In this document: positions 39,246 to 48,808 of the stretch, piece by piece
Numbering within the stretch: the first letter of the stretch is position 1
Layout of the letters: every line of letters starts with the position of its first letter
From: UBA1756 sp045222555
GTDB taxonomy: Bacteria > Bacteroidota > Bacteroidia > Bacteroidales > WCHB1-69
Direction of reading: 5' to 3'
Length of the DNA stretch: 64,000 bases
Assembly (NCBI GenBank): GCA_045222555.1
Contig: JBGUYY010000086.1
Span: 1 to 64,000 of the forward strand
Made by a program: the position numbers and the translations under genes
The notes under the pieces: generated by a model
Databases searched by the model: none
Told to the model about the DNA's origin: nothing
The model's input: the letters and a program-made list of their open reading frames with translations, nothing else

Positions 39246-40619
39246 ATGCTCGTCAAGGATGTCATCAGGAAAGACCGCGGGATGCAGTACGTTGTGGAAA
39301 ACGTGCTGGTGTGCTCGTCGTGGGGTAGAAGCCTCCTCCTGAACCAGCCGTTCATGACCGATGCAAAGCTGTTGCAGCAGAATCTTGACCGGATCGAGAC
39401 GCACATCCGCTTCCTTCAGGAGCATGCGGATGCCGCCCGCGAGCTGGCCATCGTGCTGCACGACATCAACGACATCACCCAGACCCTCCGCAACCTCAAA
39501 GAGCTGCATGTGCTGGATGATATTGAATTTTTTGAACTGAAGAAATTCGCCCTCGCTGCCCAGAAGATCCGCCAGATTCTGTTGGATGCCCACTACCAGC
39601 AGGAGAACCTGTACGACCTTTCGAGAGTAATCGAATTCCTTGACCCCGAGGGCAGCCGCATCGCCCATTTCTATATCTACTCGTGCTATCAGCCCGAGCT
39701 GGAAGGTCTGCGCAAACAGATGAACCAGACCGAGGACGAGACCGAACGTGAAAAGCTGCTGTGGGAAGCTGAACAGATGGAAGATGCCGTGCGGCAACGA
39801 CTTACCGAGCAACTGCAGCCCTACACCGACAGTCTGCTTCACAACCTGCAGCACATCGGACAGCTGGACGTGCTGAACGCCAAGGCGCAGATGGCAGTGG
39901 CTTGGAACCTGTCGAAACCGGAAATATCGGAGACGGAGAGTTGTTACCAAGGACTGTTCCATCCCCAACTGGTGCAGCTGATGGCCGAACGGGGCGGAAA
40001 GTTCCAGCCCGTGGACATCCGGTTGGAGCAGCAGCCCTGCCTGATCACGGGAGCCAACATGTCGGGCAAGACCGTGTTGCTGAAGTCGTTGGCCATTGCC
40101 CAGTATATGTTCCAGTTCGGCTTTTACGTACCCGCACAGCGCGCCACCATCATGCCGGTGGACGAGGTGTACTGCGTGATCGACGACCAGCAGACCGAAC
40201 AGCACGGACTCTCCTCCTTCGCGGCGGAGATGCTGGCGGTGAATGAAATCCTTACCCGCTCGAAAACAGACCGGCGCATCCTGGCGCTGGTGGATGAGCT
40301 GGCCCGCACCACCAACCCCGACGAGGGCCGCCGCATCGTGAACGCCTTCGTGACCATGATGCAGAAGTACCGCGTCATGTCGATTGTCACCACCCACTAC
40401 AGCGGGGTGGCGGTAAGCTGCCGCCGCCTGCGCGTGAAGGGACTCATGACGCACAAGATGGGCGACCACATCACCCCCCGCAGCCTCAGCCAGTACATGG
40501 ACTACACCCTCGTGGAGACCACCTCCGACGAAGTACCCGCCGAGGCCCTCACCATCGCCCGCATCTTCCATGTGGACGAAGAGTTTCTGCAATTGGCATC
40601 CCAAAATATTAAAGAATAA
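39246..40619 (+). CDS. Short MutS-like ATPase
   Basis: The 457 residues cover only the lever or clamp and ATPase parts of MutS: helical region 40-220, Walker A GANMSGKT at 269-276, Walker B LALVDELART with Asp350-Glu351, and a VTTHYSG segment. The mismatch-binding and connector domains are absent and there is no MutS2 Smr domain. Related short MutS-like proteins occur in Bacteroidota and, as I recall, in some lysine-fermentation clusters; no such genes are seen here. DNA binding is not assured. It is 6 bp downstream of yidC. Confidence 0.82.
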   Translation: MLVKDVIRKDRGMQYVVENVLVCSSWGRSLLLNQPFMTDAKLLQQNLDRIETHIRFLQEHADAARELAIVLHDINDITQTLRNLKELHVLDDIEFFELKKFALAAQKIRQILLDAHYQQENLYDLSRVIEFLDPEGSRIAHFYIYSCYQPELEGLRKQMNQTEDETEREKLLWEAEQMEDAVRQRLTEQLQPYTDSLLHNLQHIGQLDVLNAKAQMAVAWNLSKPEISETESCYQGLFHPQLVQLMAERGGKFQPVDIRLEQQPCLITGANMSGKTVLLKSLAIAQYMFQFGFYVPAQRATIMPVDEVYCVIDDQQTEQHGLSSFAAEMLAVNEILTRSKTDRRILALVDELARTTNPDEGRRIVNAFVTMMQKYRVMSIVTTHYSGVAVSCRRLRVKGLMTHKMGDHITPRSLSQYMDYTLVETTSDEVPAEALTIARIFHVDEEFLQLASQNIKE

Positions 40620-40652
40620 ATTATTGAAAATCAATTATTAAAATAAAATATT

Positions 40653-41801
40653 ATGAAAAAGTTCTTCACCTTATTGACCCTTATCATCGCAGTTGTCACC
40701 CTGAATGCACAATCGGGACAGACCAACAAAACCATGCAATTCGGCGGCGTGGAGCGCCAGTACATTGAGTATATCCCCGCCAACGTGCAATCTCCCGCAC
40801 CGGTACTTTTCGTGCTGCACGGACTGGGCGACGATATGAGCAACATGTTCAATGCCACCGGTTTCAAACAGATTGCCGACCAGCACGGCTGGATCGTCAT
40901 CACCCCGCAAGCACTGGAAGCCTCTGTCATGGGTTACTCCATGGGCACTGCATGGAATTCAGGCATCCACGCTTCTCTGTACGGTATGGACCTCAACATC
41001 AATGAGGATGTGGACGACTCCGGCTTCATCATGGCCATTCTCGACGACCTCATCGCCAACAGCAATGCCGACGCCAACAACGTGTTTGTCACAGGCTTCT
41101 CCATGGGCGGCTTCATGAGCAACCGTCTGGCCATTGAGCACGGCGACCGTATCAAAGCCATCGCTTCAGTAAGCGGCACGGTGGGCAATGTCGTTCAGGG
41201 CAACACACCTACCGGTCATGTGAGCGCCATGCACATCCACGGCACCGCCGACGGTACGGTAGGCTACGAGAATGCTGACTTCAACCTTAGCATCACCTCC
41301 GTGAGCGTAGGTCTCGGCGCAGAAGCCACCGTTGAATACTGGCGCAGCTACAACCAGTGCTCCGCCACCCCCGCCACCTACAACTACCCCGACAACAAGG
41401 ATGACGGTCTCACCTTTGAACGCTACGAATATACGGGCGGAACCAACGGCACCCGCACCGTCTTCATCAAAGTGAACGGCGGCGACCACACCTGGTACTA
41501 CACCCCCAACAACGACATCGACTACACAACCGAAATCTATAACTTCTTCGCCGGTGTGCCTACTAACATTGAGGAGAACACCCATGATGTGAACATCTAC
41601 CCCAACCCCGCCCAGAGCACTCTCACCATTGAAGGTGAAGGCATCAGCGAGGTGCGCCTCTTCAACGACCTCGGCCAGCAGGTGCTGACTTCCACCTCCT
41701 CCACCCTTAACGTGTCGGCTCTCTCACAGGGACTTTACACTGCCCAAATTCTCTTCCACGACGGACAGTCCATGACCTCCAAGGTAATCATCAACCGCTA
41801 A
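40653..41801 (+). CDS. Secreted esterase of the PHB-depolymerase/feruloyl-esterase type with T9SS domain
   Basis: The 382 residues comprise a signal peptide (ending TLNAQ), an alpha/beta hydrolase domain and a T9SS type A domain. The nucleophile is Ser150 (TGFSMGGFMS), the acid probably Asp200 (HGTADGTV) and the base His279 (GGDHTWYY). VLFVLHGLGDDMSNM at 51-65 is the oxyanion-hole strand. Relatives hydrolyse feruloyl or acetyl esters of plant polysaccharides or short polyesters; the substrate is an inference. The sorting domain starts IYPNPAQSTLTI and ends TSKVIINR. Confidence 0.9.
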   Translation: MKKFFTLLTLIIAVVTLNAQSGQTNKTMQFGGVERQYIEYIPANVQSPAPVLFVLHGLGDDMSNMFNATGFKQIADQHGWIVITPQALEASVMGYSMGTAWNSGIHASLYGMDLNINEDVDDSGFIMAILDDLIANSNADANNVFVTGFSMGGFMSNRLAIEHGDRIKAIASVSGTVGNVVQGNTPTGHVSAMHIHGTADGTVGYENADFNLSITSVSVGLGAEATVEYWRSYNQCSATPATYNYPDNKDDGLTFERYEYTGGTNGTRTVFIKVNGGDHTWYYTPNNDIDYTTEIYNFFAGVPTNIEENTHDVNIYPNPAQSTLTIEGEGISEVRLFNDLGQQVLTSTSSTLNVSALSQGLYTAQILFHDGQSMTSKVIINR

Positions 41802-41873
41802 TTTTCTCACATAATACTCCCCATTTTTCAGCGTTAATATCGTTTAGAAATTAATCATTAAAAAAATCATATC

Positions 41874-43187
41874 GTGAAAAACACTCCTATCGACCGCAGT
41901 CTTGTTGACCAAATGATTGCTCAGAACAGCATCAAAGAGGTGGGCAAGGCATCTATCCGTGAAATCAAACGACTCATCAACGACATTGAGAATGCCTCCG
42001 GCACGAAGTTCGTGCGTATGGAGATGGGTATTCCCGGCATTCCCGCCTGTAAAGTCGGTGTGGAAGCCCAGGTGGAGGCCCTGAAAAACGGCATCGCCAC
42101 CATCTACCCTGACCTCGACGGCACACCCGACCTGAAGAAGGAGGCCTCCCGTTTCATCAAGAACTTCATCGACTTGGACATCTCGCCGGAGTCCTGCTTC
42201 CCGACCGTCGGCTCGATGATGGCCGGTCTGGTGAGCTTCATGACCCTCGCCCGCCGCGAGAAACAGAAAGACACCACCCTCTTCATCGACCCCGGCTTCC
42301 CGGTGCAGAAAAACCAGCACAAAATCCTCGGTCTCAAGTATGAGACTTTCGATGTGTATGACTTCCGTGGCGCGAAACTGCGCGACAAGCTCGAAAGCTA
42401 CCTGAAGAAGGGCAACATCCACTCCATCATCTACTCCAACCCCAACAACCCGTCATGGATCTGCTTCACCGACGAGGAGCTGCGCATCATCGGCGAGCTG
42501 GCCACCCAGTACGATGTGTGTGTGATTGAGGACCTTGCCTACTTCGGCATGGACTTCCGTCGCGACATCTCGAAGCCCGGCGTGCCGCCCTTTCAGCCCT
42601 CTGTGGGTAAATACACCGACAACTACGCCCTCATGATTTCCGGCTCCAAGGCTTTCAGCTATGCCGGCGAGCGTATCGCCGTGCTGGCACTGTCCGACAA
42701 GTTCGGTGCCCGCGAGTTCCCCGATCTGGTACCCTATTTCAGTCAGGCCGTGCTGCGCCGTGCCATGATCAATGGTGCCGTATATGCCATCAGCTCAGGA
42801 ACTTCCCACTCGGCACAGTTCGCCCTTGCCGCTATCTTCAAAGCCTGCAACGACGGCACCTACAACTACCTCGATGATGTGAAAGAGTATGCCGAGAAGG
42901 CCCATATCATGAAGAAAATCTTCACCGATAACGGCTTCCAGATTGTGTACGACCATGATGGAGCAGAAGAGATTGCCGACGGCTTCTATTTCACCCTCTC
43001 CTACCCCGGTCTCACTGGCGAGCAGCTGCTCCACGAGCTTCTGTACTACGGCATCAGCGCCATCTCATTGGCCTCCTGCAACAGTACCCGTACCGAAGGC
43101 TTGCGCGCCTGCGTGTCGTTGGTCAACCGCAACCAGTTCCCGGCTCTCGAAGAACGCGCCAAGCTGTTCCACGAGAATCACCAGTAA
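41874..43187 (+). CDS. PLP-dependent class I/II aminotransferase
   Basis: A 437-residue enzyme of the aspartate aminotransferase fold. YSNPNNPSWIC holds the Asn-Pro motif, EDLAYFGMDF the Asp that contacts the pyridine nitrogen, and SGSKAFSYAGERIAVL the Schiff-base Lys. TEGLRACVSL contains the Arg that binds the substrate carboxylate. The substrate cannot be deduced. No ATG fits the N-terminus; translation starts at the GTG at 41874. It is followed after 21 bp by the L,D-transpeptidase gene. Confidence 0.9.
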   Translation: MKNTPIDRSLVDQMIAQNSIKEVGKASIREIKRLINDIENASGTKFVRMEMGIPGIPACKVGVEAQVEALKNGIATIYPDLDGTPDLKKEASRFIKNFIDLDISPESCFPTVGSMMAGLVSFMTLARREKQKDTTLFIDPGFPVQKNQHKILGLKYETFDVYDFRGAKLRDKLESYLKKGNIHSIIYSNPNNPSWICFTDEELRIIGELATQYDVCVIEDLAYFGMDFRRDISKPGVPPFQPSVGKYTDNYALMISGSKAFSYAGERIAVLALSDKFGAREFPDLVPYFSQAVLRRAMINGAVYAISSGTSHSAQFALAAIFKACNDGTYNYLDDVKEYAEKAHIMKKIFTDNGFQIVYDHDGAEEIADGFYFTLSYPGLTGEQLLHELLYYGISAISLASCNSTRTEGLRACVSLVNRNQFPALEERAKLFHENHQ

Positions 43188-43208
43188 TTGTAATTTTAAT
43201 CCTCAGCC

Positions 43209-45071
43209 ATGAAGACCATTGCTCGTTTCTCCATGCTTCTCAGTATCATGTTGGTACTGATGGCCGGATGCAAGAAGAATGCAGGCCAAATTGAAGAAAC
43301 CCCCGACTGGGAAGTTTTCCACAAGTATTACAAAGAAAGTGATTATAAAGATTATCTGATGAAGAATATCAACTCCTTAACAGACAAGGAGTTGATATTT
43401 TCACAACCTGTCATTGAATACTACAAGAAAGCTCAACAGCCCATCTGGACAGCCAATGGTCTTCAGGAAAAATTAGTGGAGGAGTATCTGGATCTTTACC
43501 AGCATTCGGAGGAACATGGTTTACCCACCGAAATATTTGGTTATCAAATTATTAAAGAAAATATTAATCATCTTAAAAAAGGTGAAATTAAAAACGCCGA
43601 CGACCTCTACCGCAAGCTTAGCGAGGTGGAGGTATTGATGGCGCGTTCCAACGTGCTGTATGCGAAGAGCATGGCGTATGGTGCCACCGACCCTGTGGAG
43701 GTAAACGGGGGTAAGTGGCTGTACAAGAACGACAGCATGCCGGAGGATTTTCTGCGGAATGCCATGCAGGAAGCGCCCAAGGGTACGCAACATCTCACTG
43801 CGCTGCATCCCACCGACACGGTATATGTGGCTTTGCAGAAAGAGATGCGTAAGTTCTTGGCCTTAAGGGATGAACCCTGGGACACCATCCCCTACTTCAG
43901 CGCTGACTCCGGCCAGTGCGTGCGCAACGTGCATCTGATTGGCGAGCGATTGCTGAAGTTGCAGGAAATCAGCGATAGCTATACTCCTAACGACACGTTG
44001 GGCAAGGTGCTGATGCCCGCTATCAACCGGTTCCGCGAGAACCGCGCCATCCCGCGCAGCCGCAAACTCGATGAGGAGACCTTCAAAGCCCTCAACCGCA
44101 CACCGGACGAATACATCGCCGTGCTGGCAGCCAACATGGAGAGATGCCGCTGGCAAACAAAGCACAAGAAAGGCTCCAACTTCATCGCGGTTAACATCCC
44201 TGACTTCATGTTGGAGGCACGCTGTGCTGACACAGTGGCGTTGAGGTCGAAAATTTGCTGTGGCAAGTACCGCCGCAAAGGATCCGAAGACTCGTGCCGC
44301 GTGAACGGCATCCTGCCTGCCGTGAAGTCCGAGTCACCGCTGCTGTATAGCGAGGTTGTCAGTATTGTGCTGAACCCTGAATGGCGCGTGCCGTATGGCA
44401 TCATCAAAGATGAATATTATTATAAGATGGTGAAAAACTGTGTGGGAGTATGTAAAAAGGAGAAACTTTATATTACCGACAACCGAACAGGCAAACAAGT
44501 GCACCCCGAAAATGTTGACTGGAAGAAGGTAAGTCGAAAAAACATCCCTTACCAGCTGACACAAACTTCAGGAAAGCATAATGCCTTGGGATTGTACAAG
44601 TTTAACATCCCTAACACGGAGTCGGTCTATCTGCACAGCACCAACAACCCGGGCGCATTCAACCACCGCAAACGCGACTTCAGTCACGGCTGCGTGCGCG
44701 TGCAACTGGCCACCGAACTGGCGGAAGTGCTCTTCCTGATGAACAACTACGACACCACCCGTTTGGAACAAGTCTCCATCATTCTCGGCAATGAACCTAC
44801 TACCGAAGATGGTGAGAAATATCTGGAGAAGAAACTAGAGCGCGAGGAAAAGTACGTGGCGAAACTCACCCCTGAAGAGGCTTCCTTCTATCGCCCACTG
44901 CGACCTACCAACTTGGCACTGGAGAAAAAAATGCCCGTCTTCATCGAATACCACACCGCCTTCATCGGTCCTAACGGAGACGTACATTATCGTAATGATG
45001 TTTATCACAAAGACAAAAACATCACCAACGCACTGCAAAAGCTGATTCCTAAATCAGAAAAAGATGCTTAA
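43209..45071 (+). CDS. L,D-transpeptidase lipoprotein (YcbB-like)
   Basis: A 620-residue lipoprotein (lipobox LMAGC, Cys21). The C-terminal YkuD domain contains RDFSHGCVRV with catalytic Cys495 and the upstream conserved YLHSTNNPGAFN. L,D-transpeptidases form 3-3 crosslinks in peptidoglycan or attach proteins to it. The large N-terminal part resembles the scaffold region of the YcbB group. The last 80 residues extend beyond the YkuD domain. Its end overlaps the glycosyltransferase start by 8 bp. Confidence 0.9.
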   Translation: MKTIARFSMLLSIMLVLMAGCKKNAGQIEETPDWEVFHKYYKESDYKDYLMKNINSLTDKELIFSQPVIEYYKKAQQPIWTANGLQEKLVEEYLDLYQHSEEHGLPTEIFGYQIIKENINHLKKGEIKNADDLYRKLSEVEVLMARSNVLYAKSMAYGATDPVEVNGGKWLYKNDSMPEDFLRNAMQEAPKGTQHLTALHPTDTVYVALQKEMRKFLALRDEPWDTIPYFSADSGQCVRNVHLIGERLLKLQEISDSYTPNDTLGKVLMPAINRFRENRAIPRSRKLDEETFKALNRTPDEYIAVLAANMERCRWQTKHKKGSNFIAVNIPDFMLEARCADTVALRSKICCGKYRRKGSEDSCRVNGILPAVKSESPLLYSEVVSIVLNPEWRVPYGIIKDEYYYKMVKNCVGVCKKEKLYITDNRTGKQVHPENVDWKKVSRKNIPYQLTQTSGKHNALGLYKFNIPNTESVYLHSTNNPGAFNHRKRDFSHGCVRVQLATELAEVLFLMNNYDTTRLEQVSIILGNEPTTEDGEKYLEKKLEREEKYVAKLTPEEASFYRPLRPTNLALEKKMPVFIEYHTAFIGPNGDVHYRNDVYHKDKNITNALQKLIPKSEKDA

Positions 45072-45819
45072 AAACAAGAAAATCTGCGTTGTCTTACCTG
45101 CCTACAACGCCGCCGACACCCTCGAAAAGACCTACCGCGAGATTCCTTTCGACATCGTGGACGAGGTGGTACTGGTGGACGACTGTTCGCACGATGACAC
45201 CGTGGAGGTAGGCAAAAAACTCGGCATCCAGCATATCATCCGTCACGACCGGAACAAGGGGTACGGCGGCAACCAGAAAACCTGCTACCAGACGGCCTTG
45301 TCGCTCGGTGCCGACATTGTAGTGATGCTACATCCTGATTATCAGTACGATCCACGGCTCATCGAGTCGATGTGCCACCTGATTGCCAACAACGTGTATC
45401 CCGTGGTGCTCGGCTCGCGCATTCTCGGCAAGGGTGCCCGCAAGGGTGGAATGCCCCTCTACAAATATTTCTTCAACCGGTGCCTCACCGCCCTGCAGAA
45501 CTTTGTGATGAACCAGAAATTGGCAGAGTATCACACCGGCTATCGCGCCTTCTCGAAGGAGGTGCTCGAAAGCATCAACTTCATGGCCGACTCCGACGAT
45601 TTTGTGTTCGACAACCAAATGTTAGCACAGATTTTCTACGCCGGCTACGAGATTGCCGAAATCACCTGTCCCACCAAATATTTTCCAGAGGCTTCGTCCA
45701 TCAATTTCAAACGGAGCTGTCAGTATGGCTTCGGCGTCATCCACACCTCCTTCTGCTATCGCTGGCAGAAATGGGGACTGGCGAAATGCAAGATTTTCGA
45801 GAAGCCGAGCCGAGCGTAA
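45064..45819 (+). CDS. Family 2 glycosyltransferase, DPM1-like
   Basis: A 251-residue cytoplasmic GT-A enzyme. VVLPAYNAADTLEKT at 8-22, VLVDDCSHDDT at 36-46 and HPDYQYDP at 89-96 match polyprenyl-phosphate sugar transferases. There is no membrane anchor of the GtrB type. The probable product is a lipid-linked or polymer-linked sugar in the envelope. The start overlaps the L,D-transpeptidase gene, suggesting coupled expression. Confidence 0.88.
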   Translation: MLKNKKICVVLPAYNAADTLEKTYREIPFDIVDEVVLVDDCSHDDTVEVGKKLGIQHIIRHDRNKGYGGNQKTCYQTALSLGADIVVMLHPDYQYDPRLIESMCHLIANNVYPVVLGSRILGKGARKGGMPLYKYFFNRCLTALQNFVMNQKLAEYHTGYRAFSKEVLESINFMADSDDFVFDNQMLAQIFYAGYEIAEITCPTKYFPEASSINFKRSCQYGFGVIHTSFCYRWQKWGLAKCKIFEKPSRA

Positions 45820-45825
45820 TGGTCT

Positions 45826-46650
45826 TTATTTTTTGCCCTTCTTCCCGAACCAATACTGGTACAGCAGGCCGTTGGGGTTGAGGTAAGGCTTCAGCCACTT
45901 CTTGGGGAGCGACAATTCTGGTTCGCCATACATATAGGCCGCCACCTCATAGGGAGTATAGGCATAAACCAATTCTTTATCTGTAAAATAAAAATTGTTG
46001 TTGAGCATATACAGCACATCCTGTTCGCCGTCATCCTCTTCCTCCGTATACTCCTTCAAAAGCGTATACAATTTGCGGGCCACAATTTGGCGTTTCTCTG
46101 CCGAAGCATCCAAAATATCATCTTGAGAAATTTGCTCACCTGTTGAAAAGTCAAAGACAGAGAAGAAAAATGCCCATGTGGAATGCGAAGCCCCACCGAA
46201 ATACTCATCAACGAATGAAGAAAAAGTGATGAAATCTGTTTCTATCAGGTTGGGATGGATTCCAAAAATCACACTGACATAATCCTCATTTTCAAAGGGA
46301 GCCTTAGGTTCTTCGCCCTCTTCAGGAACTTTTAACGCAGCTTCACTGCTGTCGGCAGCATACTCATCCCGCAACTGCTGCTCATAATTACCCGTATAAT
46401 CCTCGCCAAGTAGTGTGCGCCTGATTTTCGACACAACAATGTCGTTTTCTGGCATGGGCAATATAAGGGTGTAATCCAAATCTCGGTCGGGTGACTCAAA
46501 ATGATATTGATAGCATTGGAACGGGATGCCGCCGATAAGGGTATCGGAGATGGTGACACCATTTTTGCGTTGGGGCTCAGAGGAAGACTCCTGAGCAAAG
46601 CTGCTGATGGTCAGCAGGAACAGAACGAGGGTGAAAAGAGGGGTTTTCAT
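45826..46650 (-). CDS. Secreted DUF3298 (RsiV-like) protein
   Basis: A 274-residue protein with a signal peptide ending SSFAQ. The central and C-terminal parts match DUF3298: EYFGGASHSTWAFFFSVFDF, in pieces near 158-177, and NNNFYFTDKELVYAYTPYEVA in pieces near 224-244. The domain is found in the anti-sigma factor RsiV, where it binds lysozyme, and in many secreted proteins of unknown role. There is no cytoplasmic anti-sigma part here. It converges on the glycosyltransferase gene with a 6-bp gap. Confidence 0.8.
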   Translation of the reverse strand: MKTPLFTLVLFLLTISSFAQESSSEPQRKNGVTISDTLIGGIPFQCYQYHFESPDRDLDYTLILPMPENDIVVSKIRRTLLGEDYTGNYEQQLRDEYAADSSEAALKVPEEGEEPKAPFENEDYVSVIFGIHPNLIETDFITFSSFVDEYFGGASHSTWAFFFSVFDFSTGEQISQDDILDASAEKRQIVARKLYTLLKEYTEEEDDGEQDVLYMLNNNFYFTDKELVYAYTPYEVAAYMYGEPELSLPKKWLKPYLNPNGLLYQYWFGKKGKK

Positions 46651-46671
46651 AATAGGATAGGTTGGAACATT

Positions 46672-47415
46672 TTATCTTCTGAACTCATACATCACGATTG
46701 CGGCGGCGATAGAGGCATTGAGCGATTCGGCATGGGCGGTACCGCGCTCCACCAACGGCACGCTGATACGATGCTGTACGCATTGCTCCACCTCCGGCGA
46801 GATGCCTTTTCCCTCGTTGCCAATTACCAGAATGTCATTCTTTTGAAAATCAACATCTTGAATCGCATCGCCTTGCATAAACGTGCCAAATATGCGGCCT
46901 TGCACCTGCGACAGGCACTCGGGCAGGTGGGCATACACCACCTTCACCCGTGTGAACGACCCCATGGTAGCCTGCACGGTCTTCGGGTTGGTCCACTCCA
47001 CACAGTCCTCAGAGCAGAGCACCTGCCGGAAGCCGAACCAGTCGGCCGTGCGCAGGATGGTGCCGAGGTTGCCCGGATCGCGGATGCCATCAAGCACGAG
47101 CAGGGCATCCCCAAAGTCGAGGTCGGCAGGGGTGAAGTGCGGGGTGCGCACTACGGCCAGCACAGCCTGCGGGGTGGAAAGGGCGGTGATGCGCTCCAGC
47201 TCGGCGGGCGTTACCACCGTGAAAGGCACGTGCGACAGTTCAGCCCGGTGGGCCTCCGTCCACGCCTCGGTGGCGAAAAGTTCCTCTACGGGCAGCGACG
47301 AAGCCAGGAGGTCGCACACCGACTTGGTGCCCTCCACCACAAAAAGGCCACGCTCCTCGCGAAACTTCTTCTGCGACAGCTTCTTCAGTTCTGAAATTTT
47401 ATTCTTGCTAATCAT
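46672..47415 (-). CDS. TrmH/SpoU family RNA methyltransferase
   Basis: A 247-residue 2'-O-ribose methyltransferase with the trefoil-knot fold. The N-terminal substrate-binding domain (LSQKKFREERGLFVVEGTK) is followed by LVLDGIRDPGNLGTILRTADWFG, in pieces near 126-148, VIGNEGKGIS near 205-214 and VPLVERGTAHAESLNASIAAA near the end, the three SPOUT motifs. The target (23S rRNA or tRNA) cannot be told. A promoter TACTTTTGC lies at 47440-47448 on the minus strand. Confidence 0.92.
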   Translation of the reverse strand: MISKNKISELKKLSQKKFREERGLFVVEGTKSVCDLLASSLPVEELFATEAWTEAHRAELSHVPFTVVTPAELERITALSTPQAVLAVVRTPHFTPADLDFGDALLVLDGIRDPGNLGTILRTADWFGFRQVLCSEDCVEWTNPKTVQATMGSFTRVKVVYAHLPECLSQVQGRIFGTFMQGDAIQDVDFQKNDILVIGNEGKGISPEVEQCVQHRISVPLVERGTAHAESLNASIAAAIVMYEFRR

Positions 47416-47439
47416 TCAAAAGCAGCATTGTTTTCGGGT

Positions 47440-47448
47440 GCAAAAGTA
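47440..47448 (-). promoter_or_regulatory. Promoter -7 element of the TrmH-family gene
   Basis: TACTTTTGC on the minus strand, 24 bp before the ATG at 47415. It overlaps no other coding region. Confidence 0.6.
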
Positions 47449-47456
47449 CGAGAATT

Positions 47457-48170
47457 TTACGACAAGAGGTTGACCACATCCTCGTACTTTCCGACGTCCA
47501 TCCAGTCGTCGTGCTGGTGCAGATAGCCCTGTATCGGGTACCGGGCAGCGAGATCGACATAGAGCGGGGTCATCGAGAGTTTTTGTCCAGCCGGGATATG
47601 GTCGAGGATGTCGCGGCGCACCACGTGGATGCCGCTGAACCCTAATGGATATTCGTGCTGCATGGGGATTTCCACGCACTTCTCACCGCTCTTCACGTTC
47701 TCCCACCCGCACAGCCGCATCGTGTCGCGCTCGAACAGCAGGTAGCGCGAGGTGGTACGCTCACGCACCGCCAAAGTAGCCAACGCGCCGCCCTGCAAAT
47801 GACTGTCAATCAGTTTTTTCAAATCAATATTAGAAAGAATATCCACATTATGGAGCAGAATATGATCGCTGTCTTGGAAAAACGGCTCGGCAAATTTCAG
47901 TCCGCCGGCGGTGTCGAGCAGCAGGTCGGTCTCGTCGGAAATCAGCACCTCCGCATCAAACGGATGGGTGGCGATGAACTGCTTCATCAAGTCGCTGAAA
48001 TGGTGGATGTTGACCACGATGTGGTGGATGCCGGCATCGGTGATGCGGCGGATGACGGTTTCGAGCAGCGTCACCCCGTTCAACTCCACAAGGGCCTTGG
48101 GGCGGTCTTTGGTGAGCGGATAGAGTCGGGTGCCGAGGCCGGCGGCGAAAATCATTGCGGATGTTTTCAT
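47457..48170 (-). CDS. Sugar-1-phosphate nucleotidyltransferase, MurU/RmlA-like
   Basis: A 237-residue nucleotidyltransferase. AAGLGTRLYPLTKDRPKALVE, in pieces across 9-29, is the nucleotide- and metal-binding signature, and LLDTAGGL at 83-90 and LHNVDILSN at 104-112 follow as in the MurU/HddC group. It makes a nucleotide sugar for cell wall or surface polysaccharide. It follows the hexapeptide acyltransferase gene on the same strand with a 22-bp gap that contains a short heptamer tract. Confidence 0.88.
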   Translation of the reverse strand: MKTSAMIFAAGLGTRLYPLTKDRPKALVELNGVTLLETVIRRITDAGIHHIVVNIHHFSDLMKQFIATHPFDAEVLISDETDLLLDTAGGLKFAEPFFQDSDHILLHNVDILSNIDLKKLIDSHLQGGALATLAVRERTTSRYLLFERDTMRLCGWENVKSGEKCVEIPMQHEYPLGFSGIHVVRRDILDHIPAGQKLSMTPLYVDLAARYPIQGYLHQHDDWMDVGKYEDVVNLLS

Positions 48171-48192
48171 CGGAGGTAGGTTCTTTCCGTTC

Positions 48193-48777
48193 TCAGTTTT
48201 CAGTTTTCAATTTCACCTCCCCGTTCTCCAGCCGGTACTTTTCGCCCGACTCGGGACAGGTGGCCTCGCCAGCTTCGTCGAAGACCAGCGTGCAGCCTCG
48301 ACGGCTCACCCAACCCATCTGACGGGCCGGATTCCCCACCACTAACGCAAACGGCGGCACATTTTTCGTCACCACCGCACCAGCACCCACCAGCGCGTAT
48401 GCCCCGATGTTGTGTCCGCAAACCACTGTGGCATTGGCCCCTATCGTGGCGCCACGTCCCACATGGGTGGGCGCAAACGCATCCTTCCGACACACACTGC
48501 TACGCGGATTCACCACATTCGTGAACACCATCGAAGGACCCAAAAACACCTCATCCTCGCAGGTCACTCCCTCGTAAATCGAGACGTTGTTCTGCACCTT
48601 CACCCCATTGCCTAACACTACGCCCGAAGCAATGAACACATTCTGCCCGATGTTGCAATTCTCGCCCAGCACCGCACCACTCATCAGATGCGAAAAATGC
48701 CAAACCTTGCTGCCCGCTCCGATGCGGCAGCCCTCGTCAACAACAGCGGTATCGTGAATAAAAATTTCCTGGCTCAT
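48193..48777 (-). CDS. Hexapeptide N-acetyltransferase, WbpD/WlbB-like
   Basis: A 194-residue left-handed beta-helix acyltransferase. SKVWHFSHLMSGAVLGENCNIGQNVFIA, in pieces across 23-50, VYEGV-like IYEGVTCEDEVFLGPSMVFTN and RGATIGANATVVCGHNIG match WbpD/WlbB, which acetylate the 3-amino group of UDP-linked 2,3-diamino-glucuronate. A C-terminal segment FDEAGEATCPESGEKY is also seen in that group. The last residues, KLKTEN, are encoded by a heptamer tract. Probably part of a surface polysaccharide pathway together with the nucleotidyltransferase. Confidence 0.88.
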   Translation of the reverse strand: MSQEIFIHDTAVVDEGCRIGAGSKVWHFSHLMSGAVLGENCNIGQNVFIASGVVLGNGVKVQNNVSIYEGVTCEDEVFLGPSMVFTNVVNPRSSVCRKDAFAPTHVGRGATIGANATVVCGHNIGAYALVGAGAVVTKNVPPFALVVGNPARQMGWVSRRGCTLVFDEAGEATCPESGEKYRLENGEVKLKTEN

Positions 48778-48808
48778 AGTTGTTGTATTTCGTTGAGATG
48801 GGTTCTTC

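Noticed and set aside
37269..40634. A 1121-codon open frame on the minus strand opposite yidC and the MutS-like gene
   Set aside because: It is antisense to two genes with complete family motifs, has His/Val/Leu-rich unnatural composition and no recognisable domain. The GC-rich codon bias of the true genes leaves few stops on the other strand.
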